From UBA2658 sp964617335 (lineage in GTDB: Bacteria; Bacillota; Clostridia; Oscillospirales; Oscillospiraceae): a stretch of 64,000 nt of DNA. Under the pieces are notes generated by a model, which saw only the letters and a program-made list of their open reading frames with translations, was not told the DNA's origin and did no database searches. Positions 49,715-58,345 of the stretch are shown piece by piece. How positions within the stretch are numbered: position 1 is the first letter of the stretch; every line of letters starts with the position of its first letter. The stretch is from positions 1-64,000 of the forward strand of contig CAZTXG010000001.1 of NCBI GenBank assembly GCA_964617335.1. The letters run 5' to 3'. The position numbers and the translations under genes were made by a program.

Positions 49715-51664
49715 TTAGCACATACCAAATTCCTGCATCCTCCTGTAAAAGGTGCTGCGGGAAAGACCCAGATATTCGGCGGCCTTAGTTTTGTTATTAC
49801 GGCACTTTCTCAAAGCCATCTCAAACTTTTCCTTTTCGTCCATGCCGTAAATGTCAAAGGGAATGCTCATGGGAAGCTGCTCCTCAACTGTGCTTTCCAT
49901 AAAGTAATCGCCGAGGTAATTGTGTATTTCTTTATCGCTTATTAGGTTTTCCTCATGGGTGCTTACTATTCCCTCCAGCAGATTTTGAAGCTCTCTTATA
50001 TTTCCCGGCCATGAATATCTGCCTAAAAACTCCATGGCGCTTTTTGAAAGCCTTATGTCTGGTCTTCCCATAAGGGCGCAGAGTTTTTTTATAAAGTATT
50101 CCGCAAAAAGGAAAACGTCTCCCCCTCTATTTTTAAGGGGAGGAATATTTATTCGTATAACGCTTAAGCGGTAAAACAAATCTTCACGGAAAAGCCTTTG
50201 CTCAATCAGCTCCTTAAGGTTTTTGTTGGTTGCCGCTATGATGCGCACATCAACCTCAATAAGCTTGTTTCCGCCGACCTTTCGGAAGTTTTTTTCCTCA
50301 AGAACCCGCAGAAGAACGGACTGCACTTCCATTGGCATATCGCCGATTTCGTCGAGAAACAGAGTTCCGTGGTTGGCAATTTCAAATTTACCCACAGAGC
50401 CTTCCCTTTTCGCTCCGGTAAAGGCGCCGCTTTCATAACCAAAAAGCTCGCTGGCTATAAGCTCCTTTGAAAAGGCGGCGCAGTTTATAGCCACAAAGGG
50501 CTTGTGCCCTCTTTTACTGGCATTGTGAATTGCCTGGGCAAAAACGTCCTTGCCCACACCGCTTTCGCCTTGAATAAGAATGTTGCTGTCTGACAAAGCA
50601 GCAATTTTGCTGCGTTTTACCGTTTCCATCATAACTTCGTTTTCGCCTATGATGTCATTAAAGGTAAATCTTGCGTTGTTATCTGAATATTTCGAGGCAA
50701 GCTTTCCCGCCTTTGTGTTTATGGAAAAGGAAATGGCTATGCCGTCGGGGTGAAACTGGTTGGCCTTATATGTTGAGGTGCTTATGTTTACAAAGGCCTT
50801 GCCGGTTTTAACCGTAAGCTGCATAGGCTTATCATCAACACTTTTTCTGTTTTGTATAATTCCCCAAAACTCCCTGTTATCAGGAAGGGGCAAAATAAGT
50901 TCGTCCAATGTAAGGTGGTAAGAGTCCGTTTTGTTAAGGCCCAAAATCTTAAACACCTGATCATTTATTATAACAACCTCATATCTGCCCTTATTTTGCC
51001 TCATAAATATAGAGCCGGAGTCCTCATCTCCATTGACAAAAATATCTATACTGTGGAATAAAAACATATCAAGCTCAATCATACGGGCAAGAGTCATGGC
51101 AACCCCACCCAAAAAGCAATGGTTTTTATTAGCCGGAATAGCTATGACTATGCTTCCGAAAAGCTCACCCTCATTCAAAAAAATCGGAGCATAATAATAT
51201 GAGCCTTCAACAAGAAATCGGCAATAGCATTGGGAGCCTTCCATTTCCAGAAATGCTTTTTTTCTGTTGCCTACTGAAAAGGGGTTTGCGCCTATAATGT
51301 CCTCTGTCCATTTCGTGCCCCCTGTTATTCCCCATTCAGAGAGCCAGTCCGGCTCTGTGGGCGCACCGTAAATGCGCAGCAAAACTCCGTCTTTGCTGAA
51401 AAGCAGCACACGAATATCATCATCAATACTATTTTCTATGAGGTGAGTAACCGCCCAGTCAGAGCAGATGGTAAGTCTGCGATAGGTCTTTTTCGCCCTT
51501 TCCATCTCAGAGCTGCTAAGCTCTTTAGGCAAAGTCCAGATATGGTCAACATGGCAGGCCTCACTTCGCTTCCATGAGTTTAGGACATCTTTGTCCAGGG
51601 TTTCCTTTGGAGCTGTTCCCTCATGCAGCTCCAGCCATTTTTCAACATTTTCAAGCTTTCGCAT
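49715..51664 (-). CDS. Sigma-54-dependent activator (AcoR-like, GAF/PAS-AAA+-Fis)
   Basis: 649 residues from ATG 51664 (an ATG at 51682 is alternative; AAAGGGA lies upstream). A sensory N-terminus (about 40-330) looks like GAF plus PAS domains. The AAA+ domain has GESGVGKDVFAQAIH (Walker A), the sigma-54-contacting ESGAFTGAKR and LFLDEIGDMP (Walker B). The Fis-type helix-turn-helix at the end is NNKTKAAEYLGLSRSTFYRR. Such proteins remodel RNA polymerase with sigma-54. hypB and the flavin reductase lie directly downstream, and transketolase genes diverge from it, so any may be targets. I found no TGGCAC-N5-TTGCA box in the neighbouring spacers. Confidence 0.93.
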   Translation of the reverse strand: MRKLENVEKWLELHEGTAPKETLDKDVLNSWKRSEACHVDHIWTLPKELSSSEMERAKKTYRRLTICSDWAVTHLIENSIDDDIRVLLFSKDGVLLRIYGAPTEPDWLSEWGITGGTKWTEDIIGANPFSVGNRKKAFLEMEGSQCYCRFLVEGSYYYAPIFLNEGELFGSIVIAIPANKNHCFLGGVAMTLARMIELDMFLFHSIDIFVNGDEDSGSIFMRQNKGRYEVVIINDQVFKILGLNKTDSYHLTLDELILPLPDNREFWGIIQNRKSVDDKPMQLTVKTGKAFVNISTSTYKANQFHPDGIAISFSINTKAGKLASKYSDNNARFTFNDIIGENEVMMETVKRSKIAALSDSNILIQGESGVGKDVFAQAIHNASKRGHKPFVAINCAAFSKELIASELFGYESGAFTGAKREGSVGKFEIANHGTLFLDEIGDMPMEVQSVLLRVLEEKNFRKVGGNKLIEVDVRIIAATNKNLKELIEQRLFREDLFYRLSVIRINIPPLKNRGGDVFLFAEYFIKKLCALMGRPDIRLSKSAMEFLGRYSWPGNIRELQNLLEGIVSTHEENLISDKEIHNYLGDYFMESTVEEQLPMSIPFDIYGMDEKEKFEMALRKCRNNKTKAAEYLGLSRSTFYRRMQEFGMC

Positions 51665-51682
51665 TAAGACTGTCCCTTTCAT

Positions 51683-51965
51683 GTATTTAAAAAGCCGGCA
51701 TAAAAATCATTTTTCGGCCACTGCACCGTAAATAGCCGAAAAGCGGCATGATACTATATATTTTAAATCAAATATAAAGTTTACTTGCAAATATTATAGC
51801 ATGGAAGCCCTTATCTATCAAGTATTCAAAACACATAATGATACAATTTGACACAATTATAACACTATTTAAAGACCAGACTGTAAAAAGCTGTATTAAA
51901 ACAAAACAGTTTGCCTGCATATTTTGTGTATCTTTATTGTTTTTGAGCAAAACCTCTATATTTCC
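51683..51965. other. A/T-rich divergent spacer, no gene
   Basis: About 280 bases between the sigma-54 activator and transketolase promoter. AAAAGCCGGC...GGCC and GCCGAAAAGCGGC palindromes lie near 51688-51745. A 60-codon frame on the minus strand lacks a ribosome site and is not called. Confidence 0.4.
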
Positions 51966-51994
51966 TTGAAATTATCATATAAGTGGTATATACT
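51966..51994 (+). promoter_or_regulatory. Sigma-A promoter for the transketolase genes
   Basis: TTGAAA (51966-51971), a 17-base spacer, TATACT (51989-51994). The leader of about 105 nt holds two copies of TTTACCGGC(G/A)CTTTTA at 52038 and 52062. Confidence 0.75.
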
Positions 51995-52104
51995 TCAGTC
52001 TAGGAAAATTCTCGGTTTAAGCCGTGGCTCTGATGTCTTTACCGGCGCTTTTACGCCGCGGTTTACCGGCACTTTTATACAAAAATAATACGGAGGAACA
52101 GAAA

Positions 52105-52935
52105 ATGCCACTTAGCCAAGAACGCGCCGCAGAGCTTAACGAGCTTTGCCGAGTGTTTCGTATCGATGTGCTGAAAGCCGTTCACAGTATACAATCCGGA
52201 CACCCCGGCGGCTCTCTGTCTGTATGCGAAATTCTTACACTTTTATATCAGGAGCTTATGAACATAAGCGCCGACAAGGCAGATGACCCCAACCGTGACC
52301 GACTTGTTTTAAGCAAAGGTCACGCCGCCCCCATGTTATACAGAAACCTCATAGAAAAAGGCTTTCTGCCCGCAGACAGTATGTCAAGTCTGCGCCGTAT
52401 AGACAGTCTGCTTCAAGGCCACCCCTCAAACCACACCCCCGGTGTGGAAATGCCCTCCGGTCCCTTGGGCTTAGGTCTTTCCGCCGCTCAGGGCATGGCC
52501 ATGGGTCTTCGCTTAAATGGCAGCAGCGCCAGAGTTTATGCCATTCTCGGCGATGGTGAAACTAACGAGGGGATCATCTGGGAGGCGGCCATGTCCGCTC
52601 CTAAGTTCGGCCTTTCAAACCTCACTGCCCTTGTTGATTACAACAAGGTTCAGTTAGACGGTACCACAGACGAAATCATGCCCCTTCGTGATTTAGCCTC
52701 TAAGTTTTCTGCCTTCGGCTGGAACGTTATTTCCTGTGACGGCCACGACATAATGGCTCTTTATGAAGCCTTTGAGGCGGCAAAAAACTATACCGACGGC
52801 CCAAGCATTATAATTGCAAACACCATAAAAGGCAAAGGGGTTTCCTTTATGGAAGGAAAGGCCGCATGGCATGGCAAGGCAATTCCCGATGCGGAGCTTG
52901 CACAGGCTATAAAAGAGCTGGGAGGTGAAGCCTAA
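52105..52935 (+). CDS. Transketolase, N-terminal subunit
   Basis: 276 residues from ATG 52105 (CGGAGGAAC upstream). It contains the thiamine-diphosphate-binding half: SGHPGGSLS, SKGHAAPMLYRN, GHPSNHTPGVEMPSG, LGDGETNEGIIWEA and DYNKVQLDG. The catalytic glutamate and pyrimidine site come from the next gene's product. Split transketolase is typical of Clostridia and Thermotoga. Works in the non-oxidative pentose phosphate pathway or pentose breakdown. Confidence 0.95.
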   Translation: MPLSQERAAELNELCRVFRIDVLKAVHSIQSGHPGGSLSVCEILTLLYQELMNISADKADDPNRDRLVLSKGHAAPMLYRNLIEKGFLPADSMSSLRRIDSLLQGHPSNHTPGVEMPSGPLGLGLSAAQGMAMGLRLNGSSARVYAILGDGETNEGIIWEAAMSAPKFGLSNLTALVDYNKVQLDGTTDEIMPLRDLASKFSAFGWNVISCDGHDIMALYEAFEAAKNYTDGPSIIIANTIKGKGVSFMEGKAAWHGKAIPDAELAQAIKELGGEA

Positions 52936-53873
52936 TGTCAAAAGCAATTAGAGAAGTTTATGGCTCTGTTCTGGCAGAGCTTGCAGAAACCAATAAAGAT
53001 ATAGTCGTGCTGGATGCGGATTTATCCGGCTCCACCAAAAGCGGCATCTTCGGAAAGGCTTTTCCGGAGCGCTTTTTCAACATGGGCATAGCCGAAAGTA
53101 ATATGGTGGCCACAGCTGCCGGTCTTTCCACTACAGGCAAAATCCCCTTTGTAAACACCTTCACTGTTTTTCTAACCACCTTGGGTCTTATCGCCACCAG
53201 GTCGCAAATTTGCTATGGCAACCTTAACGTAAAGCTTGCCGGAGCTTACTGCGGTATGTCAGACGCTTTTGACGGGGCCACCCACCATGCCACCGAGGAC
53301 ATTGCCGTTATGCGAAGTCTGGCTAACATGACGGTCATCGTCCCCTCGGACGCTGCCTCCACCCGTTGGGCCACGAAATTTGCAGTAGAAAAGGCGGGCC
53401 CTGTGTATCTGCGCCTGTCCCGTGATGTGTATCCAGACCTTTACCCTGAGGATGCCCCTTTTGAATGCGGAAAGGGTGCCATAGTCCGTGAAGGCAAAGA
53501 CCTCACCGTAATTGCCTGCGGGCTTTTGGTCCACAAGGCAATTGAAGCTGCGGAAATAATGGAAGAAAAGGGCGTTTCCGTCCGTGTTGTGGATATGTAC
53601 AGCATAAAGCCCATAGATAAAGAGCTTATTTTGCGCTGTGCCGAAGAAACGGGAGCCATAGTCACAGCTGAGGAACACAATATATTCGGCGGGCTGGGCG
53701 GCGCTGTTGCCGAGGTTTTGGCCTATGGTGGAGCAGGAGTTCCCACAGAGTTTGTCGGCATACAAGACACCTTTACGGAAAGCGCTCCTTACAAAGACCT
53801 TCTAAAAAAATACTGCGTGGACGCTAATGGCGTGCTGGCCGGAATAGAAAAAGTTTTGGCAAGAAAAAAATAA
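52935..53873 (+). CDS. Transketolase, C-terminal subunit
   Basis: 312 residues. Pyrimidine-binding domain with DADLSGSTKSG, FNMGIAESNMVATAAGL (catalytic Glu), ATHHATEDIAVMRS, then the C-terminal regulatory domain (DLTVIACGLLVHKAIE). The start ATG shares one base with the N-subunit's TAA (TAATG), so the two halves are made in equal amounts. Confidence 0.95.
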   Translation: MSKAIREVYGSVLAELAETNKDIVVLDADLSGSTKSGIFGKAFPERFFNMGIAESNMVATAAGLSTTGKIPFVNTFTVFLTTLGLIATRSQICYGNLNVKLAGAYCGMSDAFDGATHHATEDIAVMRSLANMTVIVPSDAASTRWATKFAVEKAGPVYLRLSRDVYPDLYPEDAPFECGKGAIVREGKDLTVIACGLLVHKAIEAAEIMEEKGVSVRVVDMYSIKPIDKELILRCAEETGAIVTAEEHNIFGGLGGAVAEVLAYGGAGVPTEFVGIQDTFTESAPYKDLLKKYCVDANGVLAGIEKVLARKK

Positions 53874-53888
53874 TTGCTGGTTTTCCGA

Positions 53889-53922
53889 AAAAGCGGCGGA
53901 AATAATCATTTCCGTCGCTTTT
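53889..53922 (+). terminator. Terminator after transketolase
   Basis: AAAAGCGGCGGAAAT (53889-53903 region) pairs with ATTTCCGTCGCTTTT (53908-53922), one G-T pair. It lies 16 bases past the stop. Confidence 0.88.
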
Positions 53923-54014
53923 CCCTATTTTGACATATAAAAGGGCCTTTATTTGTTTTATTTATAAACTATTGTATTCTTTTACAAAAACATTGGAAAA
54001 GCAGAATAAAGGTA

Positions 54015-54043
54015 TTGACACATGATGGATTGTTTAGTATAAT
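54015..54043 (+). promoter_or_regulatory. Strong sigma-A promoter of the tRNA cluster
   Basis: TTGACA (54015-54020), a 17-base spacer, and TATAAT (54038-54043): full consensus, 43 bases before the first tRNA. Confidence 0.92.
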
Positions 54044-54086
54044 AGCCCTTGCCTGTTCGGAAAATTATGTGCCAAAACACATATAT

Positions 54087-54163
54087 GGCGGCGTAGCTCA
54101 GCTGGCTAGAGCACTCGGTTCATACCCGGGGTGTCACCGGTTCAAATCCAGTCGCCGCTACCA
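54087..54163 (+). tRNA. tRNA-Met, elongator type (anticodon CAT)
   Basis: Acceptor GGCGGCG/CGCCGCT, anticodon stem CTCGG/CCGGG with loop TTCATAC, T-loop TTCAAAT, CCA encoded. The first acceptor pair is G-T, which is paired unlike the mismatch in initiator tRNA. A CAT tRNA could also be the lysidine-modified Ile form, but the body resembles elongator Met. Confidence 0.88.
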
Positions 54164-54195
54164 AAACGGGAGTGTCACGGCACTCCCTAGTATAT

Positions 54196-54270
54196 GGCCC
54201 GTTGGTCAAGTGGTTAAGACACCGCCCTTTCACGGCGGTAACATGGGTTCGAGTCCCGTACGGGTCACCA
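54196..54270 (+). tRNA. tRNA-Glu (anticodon TTC)
   Basis: Acceptor GGCCCGT/ACGGGTC, anticodon stem CCGCC/GGCGG with loop CTTTCAC, T-stem ATGGG/CCCGT, CCA encoded. Confidence 0.95.
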
Positions 54271-54309
54271 CTTAATTGGGAAGCGCGGGCGCTTCCCAAT
54301 TTCTGTTTT

Positions 54310-54386
54310 GGAGGCTTAGCTCAGCTGGCTAGAGCGCATGCTTCACACGCATGAGGTCGATGGTTCGAGCCCATTAGTCTCCACCA
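54310..54386 (+). tRNA. tRNA-Val (anticodon CAC)
   Basis: Acceptor GGAGGCT/AGTCTCC with one G-T, anticodon stem CATGC/GCATG with loop TTCACAC, T-stem GATGG/CCATT, CCA encoded. It reads GTG. Confidence 0.93.
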
Positions 54387-54513
54387 CAATAAAGGGCAGT
54401 CTGCTCCAACACAAACGGCAATCGTCTTAGACGCCTGCCGTTTTCCTATTCCCCTTTGGGCTAAACCTTATAAAATCCCGCGCTCTAGAATCAGCCGGCA
54501 TATAAATGATATG

Positions 54514-54553
54514 AAAAAACCTCCGCAGTAACTTTTATCTGCAGAGGTTTTTT
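54514..54553. terminator. Bidirectional terminator between the tRNAs and the liv operon
   Basis: AAAAAACCTCCGCAG (54514-54528) pairs with CTGCAGAGGTTTTTT (54539-54553), one mismatch. It sits two bases past the livF stop. Confidence 0.92.
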
Positions 54554-54554
54554 C

Positions 54555-55253
54555 TTATTTGCCGAGGTATGCCTTTTTAACGTCCTCGTTTTTTAGAAGC
54601 TCTTTTCCCGGGCCGGTCAGGGTTATCTGTCCCGTTTCAAGAACATAGCCTGTGTCGGCCGTATGCAAAGCCATATTAGCATTTTGCTCAATAAGAAGTA
54701 TGGTTACACCCTGCTTATTGACCTCTTTAATAATGTCAAATATGCCTTTTACGATAAGGGGCGCAAGGCCCAAAGAAGGCTCATCCATCATCATTAGTTT
54801 TGGCCTGCTCATAAGGGCTCTGCCAACGGCAAGCATCTGCTGTTCACCGCCGGAAAGAGTTCCCGCAAGCTGCCATGAGCGCTCCTGAAGTATGGGAAAT
54901 AAATCATATATCCAGCGTATATCCTCATCCAGCTTATCCTTCCTTAAATAGGCGCCTATCTTAAGGTTTTCCAAAACTGTAAGGTCAGGAAACACGTGCC
55001 TTCCCTCGGGAACCAGTGTTATTCCCCGAGAAACGATATCGTGGGTTTTTACACCCGTAATGTCCTCTCCCATAAAGGTGACCTTGCCGGCGGCAGAGGG
55101 AACAATTCCCGCAATGGTACGCAAGGTTGTAGATTTTCCGGCGCCGTTTGCGCCCACCAAAGTTACAATTTCACCTTTGTTTACCTCAAAGGAAATGCCG
55201 CGAACCGCCTTGATTCCGCCATAGTTAACACATAGGTTTTCAATCTTCAGCAT
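54555..55253 (-). CDS. livF: Branched-chain amino acid ABC transporter ATPase LivF
   Basis: 232 residues. Walker A GANGAGKSTTLR, signature LSGGEQQMLA, Walker B LMMMDEPSLGLAP, H-loop LLIEQN. LivF pairs with LivG to power the LivHM permease. The start overlaps livG by 14 bases. Confidence 0.95.
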   Translation of the reverse strand: MLKIENLCVNYGGIKAVRGISFEVNKGEIVTLVGANGAGKSTTLRTIAGIVPSAAGKVTFMGEDITGVKTHDIVSRGITLVPEGRHVFPDLTVLENLKIGAYLRKDKLDEDIRWIYDLFPILQERSWQLAGTLSGGEQQMLAVGRALMSRPKLMMMDEPSLGLAPLIVKGIFDIIKEVNKQGVTILLIEQNANMALHTADTGYVLETGQITLTGPGKELLKNEDVKKAYLGK

Positions 55254-56088
55254 CTTCGCTCACCCCCAAATACGCATCTATGACGCTTTGCTCATTTTGT
55301 ACCTGCTCCGGAGTTCCGGTGGCAATAAGCTTTCCGAAATCCAAAACATAAATCCTGTCCGCTATAGACATAACAAGATCCATGTGATGCTCTATCATCA
55401 GAACAGACAGGTCAAACTTTTTCTTGATTTTTACAATGAATTCCGACAGCTCCAAAGTTTCCTGGGGATTCATTCCGGCTGCCGGTTCATCAAGCAGCAG
55501 CAGCGTCGGTTCCGTTGCCAAAGCACGGGCTATCTCCAGGCGGCGCTGTTTTCCGTAAGGCAGGGAAGATGCTATATCCCCGCAAGCTTCCTCAAGACCC
55601 ACAAGCTCCAAAAGCTCCATAGAGTCCTCCCACAGCTTTTTTTCCTCGCTTTTGTTAAGCCGGAATGTGGCGGAGAAAACTCCTGCCTTAAGATGCAGGT
55701 GCTTTGCAATCATTACGTTTTCAAGTACCGTAAGGTCGCGGAAAAGCCGTATGTTCTGGAAAGTTCGGCCAATGCCCATAGCCGTTATCTTGTCCGGTGT
55801 TTTAATGACTGATTGCTTATACTTACCCTTGTTTTGGCCTGCGTAAAGCTTTTTCATCTTAGACTTGGGAAAGTTTTCAACCATGGTTTTCCCGCGGAAT
55901 GAAACATTTCCGTTGGTGGGCTCGTAAACGCCGGTTATAACGTTAAATGCCGTTGTTTTGCCAGCACCGTTAGGGCCGATAAGGGCAACGATTTCCCCCT
56001 CATTAACTTCCAAAGAGAGATTATCCACAGCGACAACACCGCCAAACTGCATGGTTACGTCGCTAAGGCTCATGATTTTATTACTCAT
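55240..56088 (-). CDS. livG: Branched-chain amino acid ABC transporter ATPase LivG
   Basis: 282 residues from ATG 56088 with GGAGGTGAG upstream; the longer frame lies inside livM. Walker A GPNGAGKTTAFN, the LivG-type GIGRTFQNIRLF, signature-like LPYGKQRRLEIARAL, Walker B LLLLDEPAAGMNP, H-loop MIEHHMD. A basic insertion around KSKMKKLYAGQNKGKYK is longer than in the E. coli protein. Confidence 0.95.
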   Translation of the reverse strand: MSNKIMSLSDVTMQFGGVVAVDNLSLEVNEGEIVALIGPNGAGKTTAFNVITGVYEPTNGNVSFRGKTMVENFPKSKMKKLYAGQNKGKYKQSVIKTPDKITAMGIGRTFQNIRLFRDLTVLENVMIAKHLHLKAGVFSATFRLNKSEEKKLWEDSMELLELVGLEEACGDIASSLPYGKQRRLEIARALATEPTLLLLDEPAAGMNPQETLELSEFIVKIKKKFDLSVLMIEHHMDLVMSIADRIYVLDFGKLIATGTPEQVQNEQSVIDAYLGVSEDAED

Positions 56089-57289
56089 TTCCCTCACCTC
56101 CGGATTCTCCGGCGGGAACAACCCTGTCTTTTTTCTTCGGGCCGAACCATCGCTTAAAGCGGTTTGCGATTCTTTCAACGCTAAATTCCTTATCGCCCAT
56201 TATGCCCCGCCTGTAAAACAGAACAACAGCCATTATAATAATGGCAAAAACCACTCTGCGGAAGCCGCTTCTTAAAATTGTTGATGATTCTATAAATAAA
56301 AATTTACCATTGTCTAGGCCGCGCAGCCACCATTCCGAGGCGGCTATGAAAAGGAAGGATGAAATGCAGCTTCCCGTAACAGAGCCAATGCCGCCAATTA
56401 CGACGATAAGTAATATTTCATAGGTCATGGCAGATTTGAAAGGAGTTGCCGCCACGGTGTTTTGGAACATGGCAAGAAGAGCACCGCCCACACCGGCGAA
56501 AAAGGAGCTTATTATAAAAGACATCATCTTATGGCGGGCAAGGTTAATTCCCATTGCCTCGGCTGCTATCTCGTCCTCACGGATTGCCTTGAAGGCCCGT
56601 CCGTAGGAGGAGTTTATAAGCATAACTATCAAAGCGATACAAAGACCTACAATAAGAAATGGTACAAAGGTGGATAGGTAGACGATTACATTTCCGTTGG
56701 AGCTTACAATGTTAAAGTTGCTAAAAGTAGGATAGCTTTTAAGGAGGTTTGAGCCGTTTGTGATAGGCCCAAGCTTATCCCACTGGAAAATCGCGCGGAT
56801 TATCTCTGCAAAACCCAAGGTTGCTATGGCAAGATAGTCGCTTTTCAGGCGCAGAACCGGCATTCCTATAAGCCAGGCGAAAAACGCGGCAGCAAGTCCT
56901 GCAGCAATCAGGGCGGCCAAGACACCGAGGATAAGCCCTACAGAACTTGGCAGTGCGCCGCCGAAGGTAAAGACCTCCTGTAAAGAAAAGTTTATGGCGC
57001 TGTCGTAATACTTATAAACAGAGTCTCTTGAGCCGCTGTAAACCGTGAGCATGGCATACACATAGCCGCCTATAAGCATGAAGCCGGCCTGTCCCAGAGA
57101 AAAAAGTCCTGTAAAGCCGTTTAAAAGGTTCATTGAAACTGCCACAAGAGCATAGATGGAGCCTTTTTTAAGTACAGTAAACAGTAGATGAGATGGGGGA
57201 ATTATCTGTTCCAATAAAAATACCAGACCGAAAAGAAGCACAAGAAGGACTATATTTATAGTTTTAACTTTAGATTTAGCTTTAAGCAT
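56081..57289 (-). CDS. livM: Branched-chain amino acid ABC transporter permease LivM
   Basis: 402 residues, about ten membrane helices. NLLNGFTGLFSLGQAGFMLIGG and the EAA-like IREDEIAAEAMGINLARHK are family landmarks. The C-terminal charged extension (about 30 residues, WFGPKKKDR) is longer than usual. The end overlaps livG by eight bases. Confidence 0.94.
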   Translation of the reverse strand: MLKAKSKVKTINIVLLVLLFGLVFLLEQIIPPSHLLFTVLKKGSIYALVAVSMNLLNGFTGLFSLGQAGFMLIGGYVYAMLTVYSGSRDSVYKYYDSAINFSLQEVFTFGGALPSSVGLILGVLAALIAAGLAAAFFAWLIGMPVLRLKSDYLAIATLGFAEIIRAIFQWDKLGPITNGSNLLKSYPTFSNFNIVSSNGNVIVYLSTFVPFLIVGLCIALIVMLINSSYGRAFKAIREDEIAAEAMGINLARHKMMSFIISSFFAGVGGALLAMFQNTVAATPFKSAMTYEILLIVVIGGIGSVTGSCISSFLFIAASEWWLRGLDNGKFLFIESSTILRSGFRRVVFAIIIMAVVLFYRRGIMGDKEFSVERIANRFKRWFGPKKKDRVVPAGESGGEGNE

Positions 57290-57301
57290 ATCAGCGCCCC
57301 C

Positions 57302-58186
57302 CTAAACCTTGTCGGTTGATTTCTCGCCGAAGAGTCCCGAGGGCTTTGCAACGAGGATGACTATTAAAAGTGCAAAGGTAAAGGCATCAGAGAAGGTTGT
57401 CCAGCCAAGGCCTTTTATAATATTCTCACAGATGCCTATTATAAAGGCCCCCACAACAGCGCCCGGAATTGAACCTATGCCGCCGAAAACTGCCGCAACA
57501 AAGGCCTTAAGCCCCGGCATGGCGCCGGCCTGAGGGAAAACTCCGGTGTAGTTTGAGAAAAACAAAATAGAGCCCACAGCCGCAAGGAAGGAGCCTATAA
57601 TAAAGGTTGTGGAAATGACTTTATCCACCTTTATGCCCATAAGCTGAGAGGTTTCAAAGTCCTTTGAAACAGCCCGCATGGCCATGCCGATTTTTGTGTA
57701 CCTTATAAGTAAAACGAGGCCAACCACAAGAACCAAGGTAAGGATGGGTGTTATTACGGTAACCCTCTTTGTGGTTGCCCCAAAAACGGTTATGACATCG
57801 CTTATCCAGGGAATTGCGGGATAGGGCTTTGAAAGTCCGCCGGTTATGTAAAGAGCAAGGTTTTGCAGAAGATATGACACACCGATTGCCGAAATCATAA
57901 CCGACATACGGGGTGCTGACCTAAGGGGCCTGTAGGCAACCCGTTCCACCAAATACCCGAGCAAAACCGTTAATACTATAACCGCAATAATAGAAACCCA
58001 AAGGGGCAGGGCTGTGACCAGATATATCATCATTAGTCCCGCGCACATAAAAATATCGCCGTGGGCAAAGTTTATAAGGCGTAGTATGCCGTATACCATT
58101 GTGTAGCCTATGGCAATTAGAGCATATTGCCCGCCGACCGATATACCTGCCAGAAGATAGGGAACGCTTTGACTGAGAGAATTCAT
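57302..58186 (-). CDS. livH: Branched-chain amino acid ABC transporter permease LivH
   Basis: 294 residues from ATG 58186; GGAGG lies between an upstream ATG (58201) and this one, which fixes the start. About eight helices with GYTMVYGILRLINFAHGDIF and GGIGSIPGAVVGAF motifs. It pairs with LivM as the channel. Confidence 0.95.
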   Translation of the reverse strand: MNSLSQSVPYLLAGISVGGQYALIAIGYTMVYGILRLINFAHGDIFMCAGLMMIYLVTALPLWVSIIAVIVLTVLLGYLVERVAYRPLRSAPRMSVMISAIGVSYLLQNLALYITGGLSKPYPAIPWISDVITVFGATTKRVTVITPILTLVLVVGLVLLIRYTKIGMAMRAVSKDFETSQLMGIKVDKVISTTFIIGSFLAAVGSILFFSNYTGVFPQAGAMPGLKAFVAAVFGGIGSIPGAVVGAFIIGICENIIKGLGWTTFSDAFTFALLIVILVAKPSGLFGEKSTDKV

Positions 58187-58267
58187 AAAATGTGCCTCCA
58201 TTATTGAGCAGTCTTGAAAGAATGCGGAACTTTCGTTTCTTTCAAGGCGGCTCAAATTAAACACGGC

Positions 58268-58299
58268 GCTTGGCGGGAACGGTAACGCCCCCGCCAAGC
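58268..58299 (-). terminator. Partial terminator between livJ and livH
   Basis: GCTTGGCGGG (58268-58277) and CCCGCCAAGC (58290-58299) pair perfectly. The weak T-run suggests readthrough, letting the binding protein exceed the permease in amount. Confidence 0.7.
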
Positions 58300-58345
58300 T
58301 TTTACCATGTATAAATAAACGCTTGAGTTTTTATGTATCTATGTT

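Noticed and set aside
51768..51950. 60-codon minus-strand frame in the spacer upstream of the sigma-54 activator
   Set aside because: Product of A/T-rich DNA, no ribosome site, no recognisable sequence.
52060..52085. Sigma-54 promoter (GGCAC) before transketolase
   Set aside because: CGGCAC is not followed by TTGCA at the required five-base distance.
55288..55812. 174-codon plus-strand frame inside livG
   Set aside because: Antisense shadow of livG.
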